Shown here: in pieces, positions 34,798 to 42,104 of the stretch
Numbering within the stretch: the stretch's first letter is position 1
Layout: each line of letters opens with the position of its first letter
Assembly: GCA_016194905.1 (NCBI GenBank)
Contig: JACQAP010000004.1
Location: 1-64,000 of the forward strand
Reading direction: 5' to 3'
DNA length: 64,000 nucleotides
From: Betaproteobacteria bacterium
Lineage (GTDB): Bacteria; Pseudomonadota; Gammaproteobacteria; Burkholderiales; JACQAP01
Translations under genes and position numbers: made by a program
The notes under the pieces: generated by a model
Told to the model about the DNA's origin: nothing
The model's input: the letters and a program-made list of their open reading frames with translations, nothing else
Database searches by the model: none

Positions 34798-36081
34798 ATG
34801 CAATCGACGGTGCACCAAACTGAAGTGTTGCTGTTCTTCACGCTGTTGCAACTGACGGTGATCGTGGTTGCGGCACGGCTCGCCGGAGAAATCGCCGTCC
34901 GCCTGTCGCAGTCGCGCGCAGTGGGCGAAATCGTGGCCGGGCTACTGCTCGGACCCTCGCTGTTCGGGCTGCTTTTCCCGGAAATCTTTAAATATGTGTT
35001 CCGCTCCGCTCCCCCGCAGCCGATGACCATCCTTAGCCAGATCGGGCTGATCCTGCTGATGTTCCAGATCGGCATGGAATTCGAATTCGGCCATCTGCAG
35101 GCCGGCCAGAACCGCAAGGCAGTGCTGCGCGTCTCGGTCGCGGGACTGGCATTGCCGTTCGCACTCGGCCTGCTGTTCGGTTGGTTCTCGCACCCTCACC
35201 TCGCGCCGAACCTCAATCTGCTCGGCTATGCGCTGTTCGTTGGCACCGCATTTTCCATCACCGCACTGCCCACTCTGGGCCGTATCCTGATGGAGCTCGA
35301 TCTCACCCGGACCCGGGTCGGCGTCATCGCGATCAGTTCGGCAGCGATCAATGACGTGGTCGGCTGGCTGATGCTGGCTGTGGTCACGGCGCTCACGTTG
35401 GCGGAGTTCTCGCCTGCGAGCTTTGCCCTGAAAATCGGTCTGATCCTGATTTATGTCGCACTGTGCTGGTGGGTGGTGCGCCCCCTGCTGTTACGCCTGC
35501 TGCGGCGCTCGGGAGCGGACGGCGGACAATTGTCGCCGAACCTGGTCGGAATCCTCATCGGCGCGATCTTTCTGTCCGGCATGACGACTTACCACCTCGG
35601 GATCTTTGCGATTTTCGGCGGCTTCATGCTTGGGGTGCTGCTGCACGATCAAGCCGCATTCGTACGCGCCTGGCGCGAAAAGGTCGGCGTCTTCGTACTC
35701 GTATTCTTCCTCCCGATCTTCTTTACTTATACCGGCCTGCGCACCAACATCGGCACCCTGAACAGTCCGGAATCGTGGGGCTGGTGCGTGTTGCTGGTAT
35801 TGCTGGCGAGCGTCGGCAAATTCGGCGGCTGTTATTTCGCGGCACGCCGCTCCGGCATGAACCCGCGGGAAGCCAAGGCGATTGGCATCATGATGAATAC
35901 CCGCGCTCTGATGGAACTGGTGGTCATCAATGTCGGACTGGACCTCGGCGTGATACCGCCGGACGTGTTCACCATGCTGGTCATCATGGCCATCGCCAGC
36001 ACAGTGGTGACGACACCGGCGCTGAGGGTCTGGCTGAACTTGCACAATCGCGCCAAGCTGGAAGGAGTCGGCCAGTCGTGA
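34798..36081 (+). CDS. CPA2-family cation:proton antiporter
   Basis: A 427-residue inner-membrane protein with about 12 helices, of the KefB/Na+-H+ exchanger CPA2 type. Family marks are 'SRAVGEIVAGLLLGPSLFG', 'LLMFQIGMEFEF', 'GTAFSITALPTLGRIL', the ion-binding-site region 'SAAINDVVGWLML' with an Asp, and 'GIMMNTRALMELVVINVGLDLGVI'. It lacks the C-terminal TrkA-N/RCK domain of Kef proteins. It lies between the ketoreductase and the halogenase-like gene; a role in pigment production is not obvious, and it may simply be a passenger. ATG 34798 follows an AGGAG site 10 bases upstream. Confidence 0.87.
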   Translation: MQSTVHQTEVLLFFTLLQLTVIVVAARLAGEIAVRLSQSRAVGEIVAGLLLGPSLFGLLFPEIFKYVFRSAPPQPMTILSQIGLILLMFQIGMEFEFGHLQAGQNRKAVLRVSVAGLALPFALGLLFGWFSHPHLAPNLNLLGYALFVGTAFSITALPTLGRILMELDLTRTRVGVIAISSAAINDVVGWLMLAVVTALTLAEFSPASFALKIGLILIYVALCWWVVRPLLLRLLRRSGADGGQLSPNLVGILIGAIFLSGMTTYHLGIFAIFGGFMLGVLLHDQAAFVRAWREKVGVFVLVFFLPIFFTYTGLRTNIGTLNSPESWGWCVLLVLLASVGKFGGCYFAARRSGMNPREAKAIGIMMNTRALMELVVINVGLDLGVIPPDVFTMLVIMAIASTVVTTPALRVWLNLHNRAKLEGVGQS

Positions 36082-36152
36082 CCCGGGTCTGCCCGTAGCC
36101 GGCGCCGCCCATAGTAAAATTTGTTCATACCAGCGAACCAAGATAATTTCTG

Positions 36153-37478
36153 ATGTCCGTCCAATCCGGCAATACCGTTTCCAACTGTGATGTTTTCGTG
36201 CTCGGCGGCGGGCCCGGCGGTTCGACCATCGCCGCACTGCTGGCCGAACGCGGCTGGAACGTGGTGATTGCGGAAAAGGAGCGCCATCCGCGTTTCCACA
36301 TCGGTGAATCCCTGCTGCCCCTGAACATCCCGCTGCTCCAACGCCTCGGTGTTTACGAACAGGTCAAACGCATCGGCATGCCGAAGTACGGCGCCGAGTT
36401 CAATTCCCCTCAGCATGGTCCGCCGGTCACTTTCGACTTCAGCAAAGCCTGGGACAAGACCTACCCTTCCGCTTTCGAGGTCAGGCGCTCCGAGTTCGAC
36501 GAAATACTGTTTCGCAACTGCGCAGCCAAGGGCGCACATGCGATCGAGGATTGCCGGGTCACGGACGTCGCATTTCCCGCCGGCGAAGACGTTCGCATAG
36601 AAGCACGCACGGGCGATGGCGGCCTGCGCGCCTGGCGCGCCCGCTTCTTCGTCGATGCGTCCGGGCGCGACACCTTTCTCGCCAACCGCTTCGGCATCAA
36701 GCGCCGCAACCGCTTCCACAACAGTGCGGCGATGTACGGGCATTTCACCGACGCGAAAAGGCTCGACGGAAAAGCCGCCGGCAACATCAGCATGTTCTGG
36801 TTCGAACACGGCTGGTTCTGGTTCATTCCGTTGCTCGACGGCACCACCAGCGTCGGCGCGGTGTGCTGGCCCTACTATATGAAATCCAGGCAGACCGACC
36901 CGACCACGTTTTTCCTCGACACCATTGCCATGGCGCCGAAACTGGCGGAGCGCTTGCGCAATGCCAAGCTCACTCATGACGTCACCGCGACCGGTAACTT
37001 TTCGTACAAGGCGGACAGGATGCATGGCGATCGCTACATCATGATCGGCGACGCGTTCGCCTTCATCGACCCCGTGTTCTCGTCGGGTGTCATGCTGGCG
37101 ATGAACAGCGCGTTTTTGGGTGCCGACGTGGTCGATGCGAACCTGCGCAATCCGGCGCAGGCGCCGGCCTTGCTGCGCAAGTTCGATCGCAGCGTGCGCT
37201 CGGGAGTCAGCGGTTTCTCGTGGTTCATCTACCGCATGACCCATCCGTCGATTCGCGACCTGTTCATGGGCCCGAGCAACAGGCTGCGCATGCAGGAAGC
37301 CGTGCTGTCGTTGCTGGCCGGCGACCTGTTCCGCGGCACGCCGATCCACTGGAGCCTGCGCGCGTTCAAGGGCGTCTACTATCTCGTGAGCCTGGCGCAT
37401 CCGCGCCGCAGTTTCGCCGCCTGGCGTCATCGCCGGCGGACACTGCGCGAGCGGTTGGCGGAAACGCCGGGATCGTGA
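36153..37478 (+). CDS. Flavin-dependent halogenase-like oxidoreductase
   Basis: A 441-residue FAD enzyme of the tryptophan-halogenase-like superfamily. The FAD site is 'VLGGGPGGSTIAALLAERG'. The halogenase motif W-x-W-x-I-P is present as W221-F-W-F-I-P226, and the second motif F-x-P-x-S-x-G appears in 'AFIDPVFSSGV'. A Lys (K78, 'GMPKYGAEF') lies in the region of the hypohalite-channelling Lys. It would act on the aryl ring, as in brominated xanthomonadins, but related enzymes in such clusters can be non-halogenating monooxygenases. It heads a tightly packed series: its stop overlaps the chorismatase start by one base (TGATG). Confidence 0.82.
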   Translation: MSVQSGNTVSNCDVFVLGGGPGGSTIAALLAERGWNVVIAEKERHPRFHIGESLLPLNIPLLQRLGVYEQVKRIGMPKYGAEFNSPQHGPPVTFDFSKAWDKTYPSAFEVRRSEFDEILFRNCAAKGAHAIEDCRVTDVAFPAGEDVRIEARTGDGGLRAWRARFFVDASGRDTFLANRFGIKRRNRFHNSAAMYGHFTDAKRLDGKAAGNISMFWFEHGWFWFIPLLDGTTSVGAVCWPYYMKSRQTDPTTFFLDTIAMAPKLAERLRNAKLTHDVTATGNFSYKADRMHGDRYIMIGDAFAFIDPVFSSGVMLAMNSAFLGADVVDANLRNPAQAPALLRKFDRSVRSGVSGFSWFIYRMTHPSIRDLFMGPSNRLRMQEAVLSLLAGDLFRGTPIHWSLRAFKGVYYLVSLAHPRRSFAAWRHRRRTLRERLAETPGS

Positions 37479-38488
37479 TGCAGCAGATTGCCGCTGCCGC
37501 CGGTCTGCGCTACGCCAGCGCCGCAGATCTGAACGCGCTGCTGGAAGAATGCCGCGGTCGCGTGCTGGGCATCGTCGGGTTCGGCAAACCGTCGCCCGAC
37601 CGCAAGGACATTGCGTCGGCCTGGGTGGACACGCCGGCGATCGGCACCGACCAGGCATTCGAGGTCTGGACCAGCACAGCTCCCGTGCAGACGGAAACCC
37701 GCGGCAGTATCCGCAGCGCACGCAACGCCCAGATATTGTTCGGTTGCGTTGAAATTCCGGAAGACGATCGCACCGACTACGATGTTCTGATCTACAACGA
37801 CTATTGCAGCATCTTCGACTATCTGGACGACCTTGGTTATCCGAATCTGATACGCATCTGGCACTACCTGCCCGACATCCATCTCGACGAGCGGGCGCTC
37901 GAGCGCTACAAGCGGTTTTCACTGGGTCGCCACGAAGCTTTCGTCGCCAAGGGGCGTGCCATCAGCACGGATGCGCCCGCCGCGAGCGCAGTCGGCAAAC
38001 GTTCCGGCGACACGGTCATCTGTTTTCTGGCCGCACCGCGTCCCGGTATTCCGATCGAGAACCCTCGCCAGGTCAGCGCCTATTCCTATCCCGCGCAATA
38101 TGGTCCGCGCGGCCCGACATTCTCGCGCGCCTTGTTTACATCGTGGGATGACCTGCAGCAGCTCTACATCTCGGGAACAGCCGCGATCTTCGGTCATCTC
38201 AGCCAGCATGCAGGCGATGCCGGCGCGCAGGCCGGCGAAACCATCGTCAATCTGCGTTCGGTCATGGACGAGGCGCGCGCGCACGGCCTGATCGACGTCA
38301 GGCAGGACGCCGACCTGCTGTTCAAGGTTTACCTGCGGCAACCGGAGTTCCGCGCAATCGCGGAAATGCAGTTGCGCGAAGCGTTCGGTCCGGCGCCCTC
38401 GATCATTTATCTGCAAGCCGACATCTGCCGGCGCGAACTATTGCTGGAGATCGAGGTGGTCTGTACGACGGGGACGCGATCCTTGTGA
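37478..38488 (+). CDS. Chorismatase (FkbO/Hyg5/XanB2 family)
   Basis: A 336-residue enzyme expected to split chorismate with loss of pyruvate. Family blocks are 'GRHEAFVAKGRAIS', 'IPIENPRQVSAYSYPAQYGP', 'FSRALFTSWDDLQQLYISGTAAIFGH', 'QAGETIVNL' and the C-terminal 'YLQADICRRELLLEIEVV', which carries the catalytic Glu. FkbO makes a dihydroxycyclohexadienoate, Hyg5 makes 3-hydroxybenzoate, and Xanthomonas XanB2 makes 3- and 4-hydroxybenzoate, the xanthomonadin starter. In this cluster a hydroxybenzoate product is the natural reading. Most aryl-polyene clusters instead take 4-coumarate from an ammonia-lyase, which is absent here. It overlaps the following gene by 4 bases (GTGA). Confidence 0.86.
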   Translation: MQQIAAAAGLRYASAADLNALLEECRGRVLGIVGFGKPSPDRKDIASAWVDTPAIGTDQAFEVWTSTAPVQTETRGSIRSARNAQILFGCVEIPEDDRTDYDVLIYNDYCSIFDYLDDLGYPNLIRIWHYLPDIHLDERALERYKRFSLGRHEAFVAKGRAISTDAPAASAVGKRSGDTVICFLAAPRPGIPIENPRQVSAYSYPAQYGPRGPTFSRALFTSWDDLQQLYISGTAAIFGHLSQHAGDAGAQAGETIVNLRSVMDEARAHGLIDVRQDADLLFKVYLRQPEFRAIAEMQLREAFGPAPSIIYLQADICRRELLLEIEVVCTTGTRSL

Positions 38489-39330
38489 CGGGTTCGTTGC
38501 GCGACCTGTTGATCGCCGCTGCCGCGGCAGCGACGATAGCGGCCATGCCGCGCGCCGCGCGATCGGCCGAACTGCCGCTTTGGGAAGCTGGCGCCGGTGT
38601 CGCCGTGCTCGATTTCCCGGACTACCGCGGCTCCGACGAACGGCATACTCTGGTCCTGCCGATTCCCTATCTCGTCTATCGCGGCGATTTCCTTAAAGCC
38701 GACCGCGAAAGCATCCGCGGCCAGTTCTACAAAAACGACCGGCTGGACCTGCATCTGAGCGTGAACGGTTCGATTCCGGTGTACAGCGGGGACAATTCGG
38801 CGCGGCGTGGCATGCCCGATCTGGATCCGACACTGGAAATCGGACCGAATCTGACGGTCATGCTGCTGCGCTCCGATACCACGCATCTGAACCTGCGATT
38901 CCCGGTGCGCGCGGTCATTGCCACCGACCTGTCCCACGTCCGCGACGTGGGCTGGATATTCCAGCCGCAGATCAACGTGGATTTTTACGATCGCTTTCCG
39001 GGTCCGGGCTGGAATCTCGGCTTCGCCGCCGGACCGCTGTTCGGCAACAAGCGCTACCACAATTATTTTTATGGCGTGGCACCGCAATTCGCCACCCCGG
39101 AGCGGCCCGCGTACGCGGCTGGCGGCGGATACGCGGGCATGCAATGGATTGCCGCCCTCAGCAAGCGCTACCCGTCGTACTGGGTGGGCGGCTTCCTGCG
39201 CGCAGACACACTCTCCGGCGCCGTGTTCGAAACGAGTCCGCTGGTGCGGCAAAAGGATGCGTTCTCCGTCGGCATTGCCGCGTCGTGGATTTTTTCGCGT
39301 TCGTCGAAACTGGTAAACGTCGATGAATAA
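38485..39330 (+). CDS. MipA/OmpV-family outer-membrane protein
   Basis: A 281-residue protein with a GTG start overlapping the chorismatase stop and a signal peptide ('LRDLLIAAAAAATIAAMPRAARSAE'). The MipA/OmpV pattern is clear: 'WEAGAGVAVLDFPDYRGSDERHTLVLPIPYLVYRGDFLKADRE' at the start of the barrel, 'LDPTLEIGPNLTV' and 'WNLGFAAGPLFGNKRYHNYFYGV', then 'SYWVGGFLRADTL'. MipA-like barrels interact with murein-synthesising or lytic enzymes or act as channels. Translational coupling to the pigment enzymes suggests a role in placing or exporting the aryl polyene at the outer membrane, which is inference. It overlaps the GT2 gene by 8 bases. Confidence 0.85.
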   Translation: MTGSLRDLLIAAAAAATIAAMPRAARSAELPLWEAGAGVAVLDFPDYRGSDERHTLVLPIPYLVYRGDFLKADRESIRGQFYKNDRLDLHLSVNGSIPVYSGDNSARRGMPDLDPTLEIGPNLTVMLLRSDTTHLNLRFPVRAVIATDLSHVRDVGWIFQPQINVDFYDRFPGPGWNLGFAAGPLFGNKRYHNYFYGVAPQFATPERPAYAAGGGYAGMQWIAALSKRYPSYWVGGFLRADTLSGAVFETSPLVRQKDAFSVGIAASWIFSRSSKLVNVDE

Positions 39331-40129
39331 ACCAATCACGACCCTGCCCGGCCCCCGCTACCTGGTGCTGATTCCCAGCTACAACGCCGGACGCAAGGCG
39401 CTGGAAACAGTCCGTGCGGCGCGCGGAACAGGCGAGTTTGTCTGCGTGGTGGTAGACGGGAGCACCGATGGCACCCGTGAACAACTCATGCAGATGGCGC
39501 AGTCGGATCCGGCGTTGACGGTGCTGGCCCTTGCACGCAACAGCGGCAAGGGCGCGGCCATCCTGCACGGTTTGCGCGATGCGGTCGCTCGCGGCTTTAC
39601 GCATGTGCTGACGATGGATTCGGATGGCCAGCATCCTGCGGGGATGATCCCCGCCTTCATCGCTGCATCGAAAGCGCAAACCGACGCACTGATTCTCGGC
39701 AAACCGGTGTTCGACGATTCCGCGCCGCGGGAACGGGTGGTCGGCCGCCGCATCTGCAACTGGTGGGTGGATCTCGAGACCCTGCACGCGGGCATCGGGG
39801 ACTCGCTGTTCGGCATGCGCATCTACCCGGCCCGGGCGCTGCTGGAAGTCATGGAATCGCAGCGCTCGATGCGGCGCTTCGATTTCGACGCCGAATCCGC
39901 GGTACGGCTGGTTTGGCGCGGCGCCAGGCCGATCAACCTTCCGGTGCCGGTGCGTTACTTCAGTCCGGGCGAGGGCGGCGTTTCGCATTTCAACTACCTG
40001 CGGGACAACGCATTGCTCATTTCGATGCACGTCCGATTGGTCTTCGGCTTTCTGTTGCGTTTTCCCCTCCTGCTGATTCGCAGATTTCGTTCCCGGGCAG
40101 GCGCAGGAAACGACATTCGCACGCAATAG
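39323..40129 (+). CDS. Family 2 glycosyltransferase of the aryl-polyene locus
   Basis: A 268-residue GT-A glycosyltransferase. The N-terminal 'YLVLIPSYNAGRKALETVRAARG' and metal-binding 'MDSDGQHP' (D-x-D) are typical of GT2 enzymes, with 'GARPINLPVPVRYFSPGEGGVSHFNYLRDN' as the acceptor-side region. The C-terminal hydrophobic, basic stretch 'HVRLVFGFLLRFPLLLIRRFRSR' suggests membrane attachment. GT2 enzymes in aryl-polyene and xanthomonadin (XanK) clusters are thought to help build the polar lipid head group to which the polyene is esterified. It overlaps the OmpV-like gene and lies 11 bases before the methyltransferase. Confidence 0.85.
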   Translation: MNKPITTLPGPRYLVLIPSYNAGRKALETVRAARGTGEFVCVVVDGSTDGTREQLMQMAQSDPALTVLALARNSGKGAAILHGLRDAVARGFTHVLTMDSDGQHPAGMIPAFIAASKAQTDALILGKPVFDDSAPRERVVGRRICNWWVDLETLHAGIGDSLFGMRIYPARALLEVMESQRSMRRFDFDAESAVRLVWRGARPINLPVPVRYFSPGEGGVSHFNYLRDNALLISMHVRLVFGFLLRFPLLLIRRFRSRAGAGNDIRTQ

Positions 40130-40140
40130 CACGACAATCC

Positions 40141-41328
40141 ATGCCAATTATTTCGCAGCGTAGCCGGCAGGACGAGCGGGTGGCACTGTATCCGCCTGAA
40201 CTTCTGCGCCATTTCGACGATTCTTTCATCGCCTCCTTCGACCTTTTCGAAGAGTACGTCGCACGTCTGACCCTTTCGCTGTTTCGGTCCACCGGACTGG
40301 CAGCGGCTTGCCGGAACAAGGCCACTGTATCCCAGGCGGCCGCGCGTGCCGGACTGGTACCGGGCGCGGCGCTCGTGCCGGCGTCATGGATCCTGACGAT
40401 GCTCGCCTCGCGCAAGTGGATCGATACGACGCTCGGTGCGAACGGCGAACGCCTCTATCGAGTCGAGCAGGCCTTGCCCGCGCTCGACCCGGATGAGATT
40501 CTCGAGAAGCAGCGGGCACATGATGCGCGCTGTCTGCCCAGTTATGAAATCGCGGCGCTGGCGGCGGCGCACTATCCCGCCGTACTGCGCGGACAGACTT
40601 CGGGCGAGCAGGCGCTGTTCGGTCCGGCAGGCATCATTCCGTGGGTGAGGTACTTTTCCAACGACAACCCGCTCTACGCCATCAGCAACACCGTGGGGGC
40701 GATCGCGGCGGCGCAGGCGCTGCCGGGTGGTGCGACTGCCATTCTGGAAATCGGCGGCGGTCTGGGCAGCGGTGCGGACACACTGCTTGGCGAGCTCGAA
40801 CGCTCCGGCCACGCAGCGCAGCTCTCTTCCTACCACCTCACGGAAATATCCCCGCTGTTCCTCAAACGCGCGCAGCGCTATCTCGCCGCACGGCACCCGC
40901 TGTGCCGCTTCGTGTTTTCCGCGCTGGACATCGACCGCGCGTTTTCGGAAGCCGCGATCGTGCCCAACACCTATTCGCTCGTTTATGGTGTCAACGTTCT
41001 GCATGTCGCCCGCGATCTCGCAGCGACGCTCGGCGAGTTGCGCAACGCGCTGAGCGAGGGCGGCATGCTGGTCATGGCCGAATGCATCCGGCCGTTTCTG
41101 GATACCCCGCTGCATCTGGAGCTGGTGTTCAACCTGTTGAGTTCGTTTCGCGATGCGGTGCTGGTGCCCGGTTGGCGCCCCAACGGCGGCTTCCTTACAC
41201 CGGAGCAATGGACAGCCGCTCTTGAGGCCAACGGCTTCGAGGCCGTCCGCATCTATCCCGATATCGCAGCGATCCGCGACGCTTATCCGAGTTTCGTCGT
41301 TGCGGCAATCGTGGCCAGACGGGCATGA
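40141..41328 (+). CDS. SAM-dependent methyltransferase of the aryl-polyene locus
   Basis: A 395-residue class I methyltransferase. The SAM site is 'AILEIGGGLGSGADTLL', with 'YHLTEISPLFLKRAQ', 'YSLVYGVNVLHVARDL' and a C-terminal 'GFEAVRIYPD'. An N-terminal helical section of about 150 residues ('RLTLSLFRSTGLAAACRNKATVSQAAARAGL') resembles the winged-helix dimerisation region of O-methyltransferases. In aryl-polyene clusters a methyltransferase methylates the aryl head group, so O- or C-methylation of the hydroxyphenyl ring is likely. It overlaps the dehydratase gene by 4 bases (ATGA). Confidence 0.84.
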   Translation: MPIISQRSRQDERVALYPPELLRHFDDSFIASFDLFEEYVARLTLSLFRSTGLAAACRNKATVSQAAARAGLVPGAALVPASWILTMLASRKWIDTTLGANGERLYRVEQALPALDPDEILEKQRAHDARCLPSYEIAALAAAHYPAVLRGQTSGEQALFGPAGIIPWVRYFSNDNPLYAISNTVGAIAAAQALPGGATAILEIGGGLGSGADTLLGELERSGHAAQLSSYHLTEISPLFLKRAQRYLAARHPLCRFVFSALDIDRAFSEAAIVPNTYSLVYGVNVLHVARDLAATLGELRNALSEGGMLVMAECIRPFLDTPLHLELVFNLLSSFRDAVLVPGWRPNGGFLTPEQWTAALEANGFEAVRIYPDIAAIRDAYPSFVVAAIVARRA

Positions 41329-42101
41329 ATGCGACGATCGAGGTCCCCTCCGGCGGCGCTTATTTCGAAGGGCACTTCCCGGGACGGCCGATCCTTCCGG
41401 GCGTCGCGGAACTCGCGCTGGTTCTGGACGCACTGGCACTCGAGGCGCGCCGCCCGGTTTCGATTCAAGGCATCGCGTTTGCGCGCCTGCGCCAACTCGT
41501 CTTCCCGGGAGACCGTCTCGAACTCGTGGCGCGCGAACAGGAAGCGGCGCGCCGGCGGTTCGACCTGAAACGCGACGGCGTCCTGGTCGCCAACGGCGAA
41601 TTCATCCTCGGTCCGCCGCATGCGCCGCGCAACGCAGCCGCTACCTACGCAGTTCCCGGAACACCGGCAGCCACCGCCCGGCCGCTCGACGATTTGCTGC
41701 CACACCGCCCGCCGATGCGTTTCCTGACATCGATCCTGCAGCAGACCGCGGACCGCCTGATTTGCGCGGCCCGCATACCGGGTACGTGCGCGCTGGTCTC
41801 CGGCGGCAGCGCCCCGGCAGTGGCTGCTATCGAAGCCGCTGCGCAGGCGGCAGCGGCATGGGAGGCCCTGCAGCGCTGGCGCCATACAGGTGTCGCTTCA
41901 CCCCGCATCGGCTATCTGGTTGCCATGCGCGAAATCGCTTTTTTCAGCGACCGCATGCCGGCTGATCGGGACTTGCTGGTTTCAGTCAGCCGCGAAGGCG
42001 CCGCGCTGCCGCTCACGCATTACCGGATCGAGGTCTCGCTGGAAGGAATGCCGATAGTGCGTGGGACGATCGCGACTTTTATGGCCGACGACCGCAAATG
42101 A
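41325..42101 (+). CDS. Fused double-hotdog dehydratase (ApeI-like + ApeP-like)
   Basis: A 258-residue protein joining two hotdog domains. Domain 1 (about 1-95) has 'GGAYFEGHFPGRPILPGVAEL', the FabZ/ApeI signature with the catalytic His. Domain 2 (about 115-258) has 'LDDLLPHRPPMRFL' and 'PAVAAIEAAAQAAAAWEAL', then 'SPRIGYLVAMREIAFFSDRMPADRDL', the ApeP pattern. In E. coli, ApeI and ApeP are separate proteins that form a heterodimer and dehydrate 3-hydroxyacyl-ACP during polyene growth. Here both halves are one chain in the order ApeI-ApeP. It ends 3 bases before the convergent MMPL stop. The catalytic residue of domain 2 was not located with certainty. Confidence 0.83.
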   Translation: MNATIEVPSGGAYFEGHFPGRPILPGVAELALVLDALALEARRPVSIQGIAFARLRQLVFPGDRLELVAREQEAARRRFDLKRDGVLVANGEFILGPPHAPRNAAATYAVPGTPAATARPLDDLLPHRPPMRFLTSILQQTADRLICAARIPGTCALVSGGSAPAVAAIEAAAQAAAAWEALQRWRHTGVASPRIGYLVAMREIAFFSDRMPADRDLLVSVSREGAALPLTHYRIEVSLEGMPIVRGTIATFMADDRK

Positions 42102-42104
42102 TCA

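Noticed and set aside
34798-36081. The antiporter as a pigment-export component
   Set aside because: No translational coupling to the pathway and no known role of CPA2 antiporters in such clusters; position alone is weak evidence.
35832-37922. A 696-codon minus-strand frame across the halogenase-like gene
   Set aside because: It spans two genes and an intergenic gap and has no family signature; the plus-strand genes explain the region.
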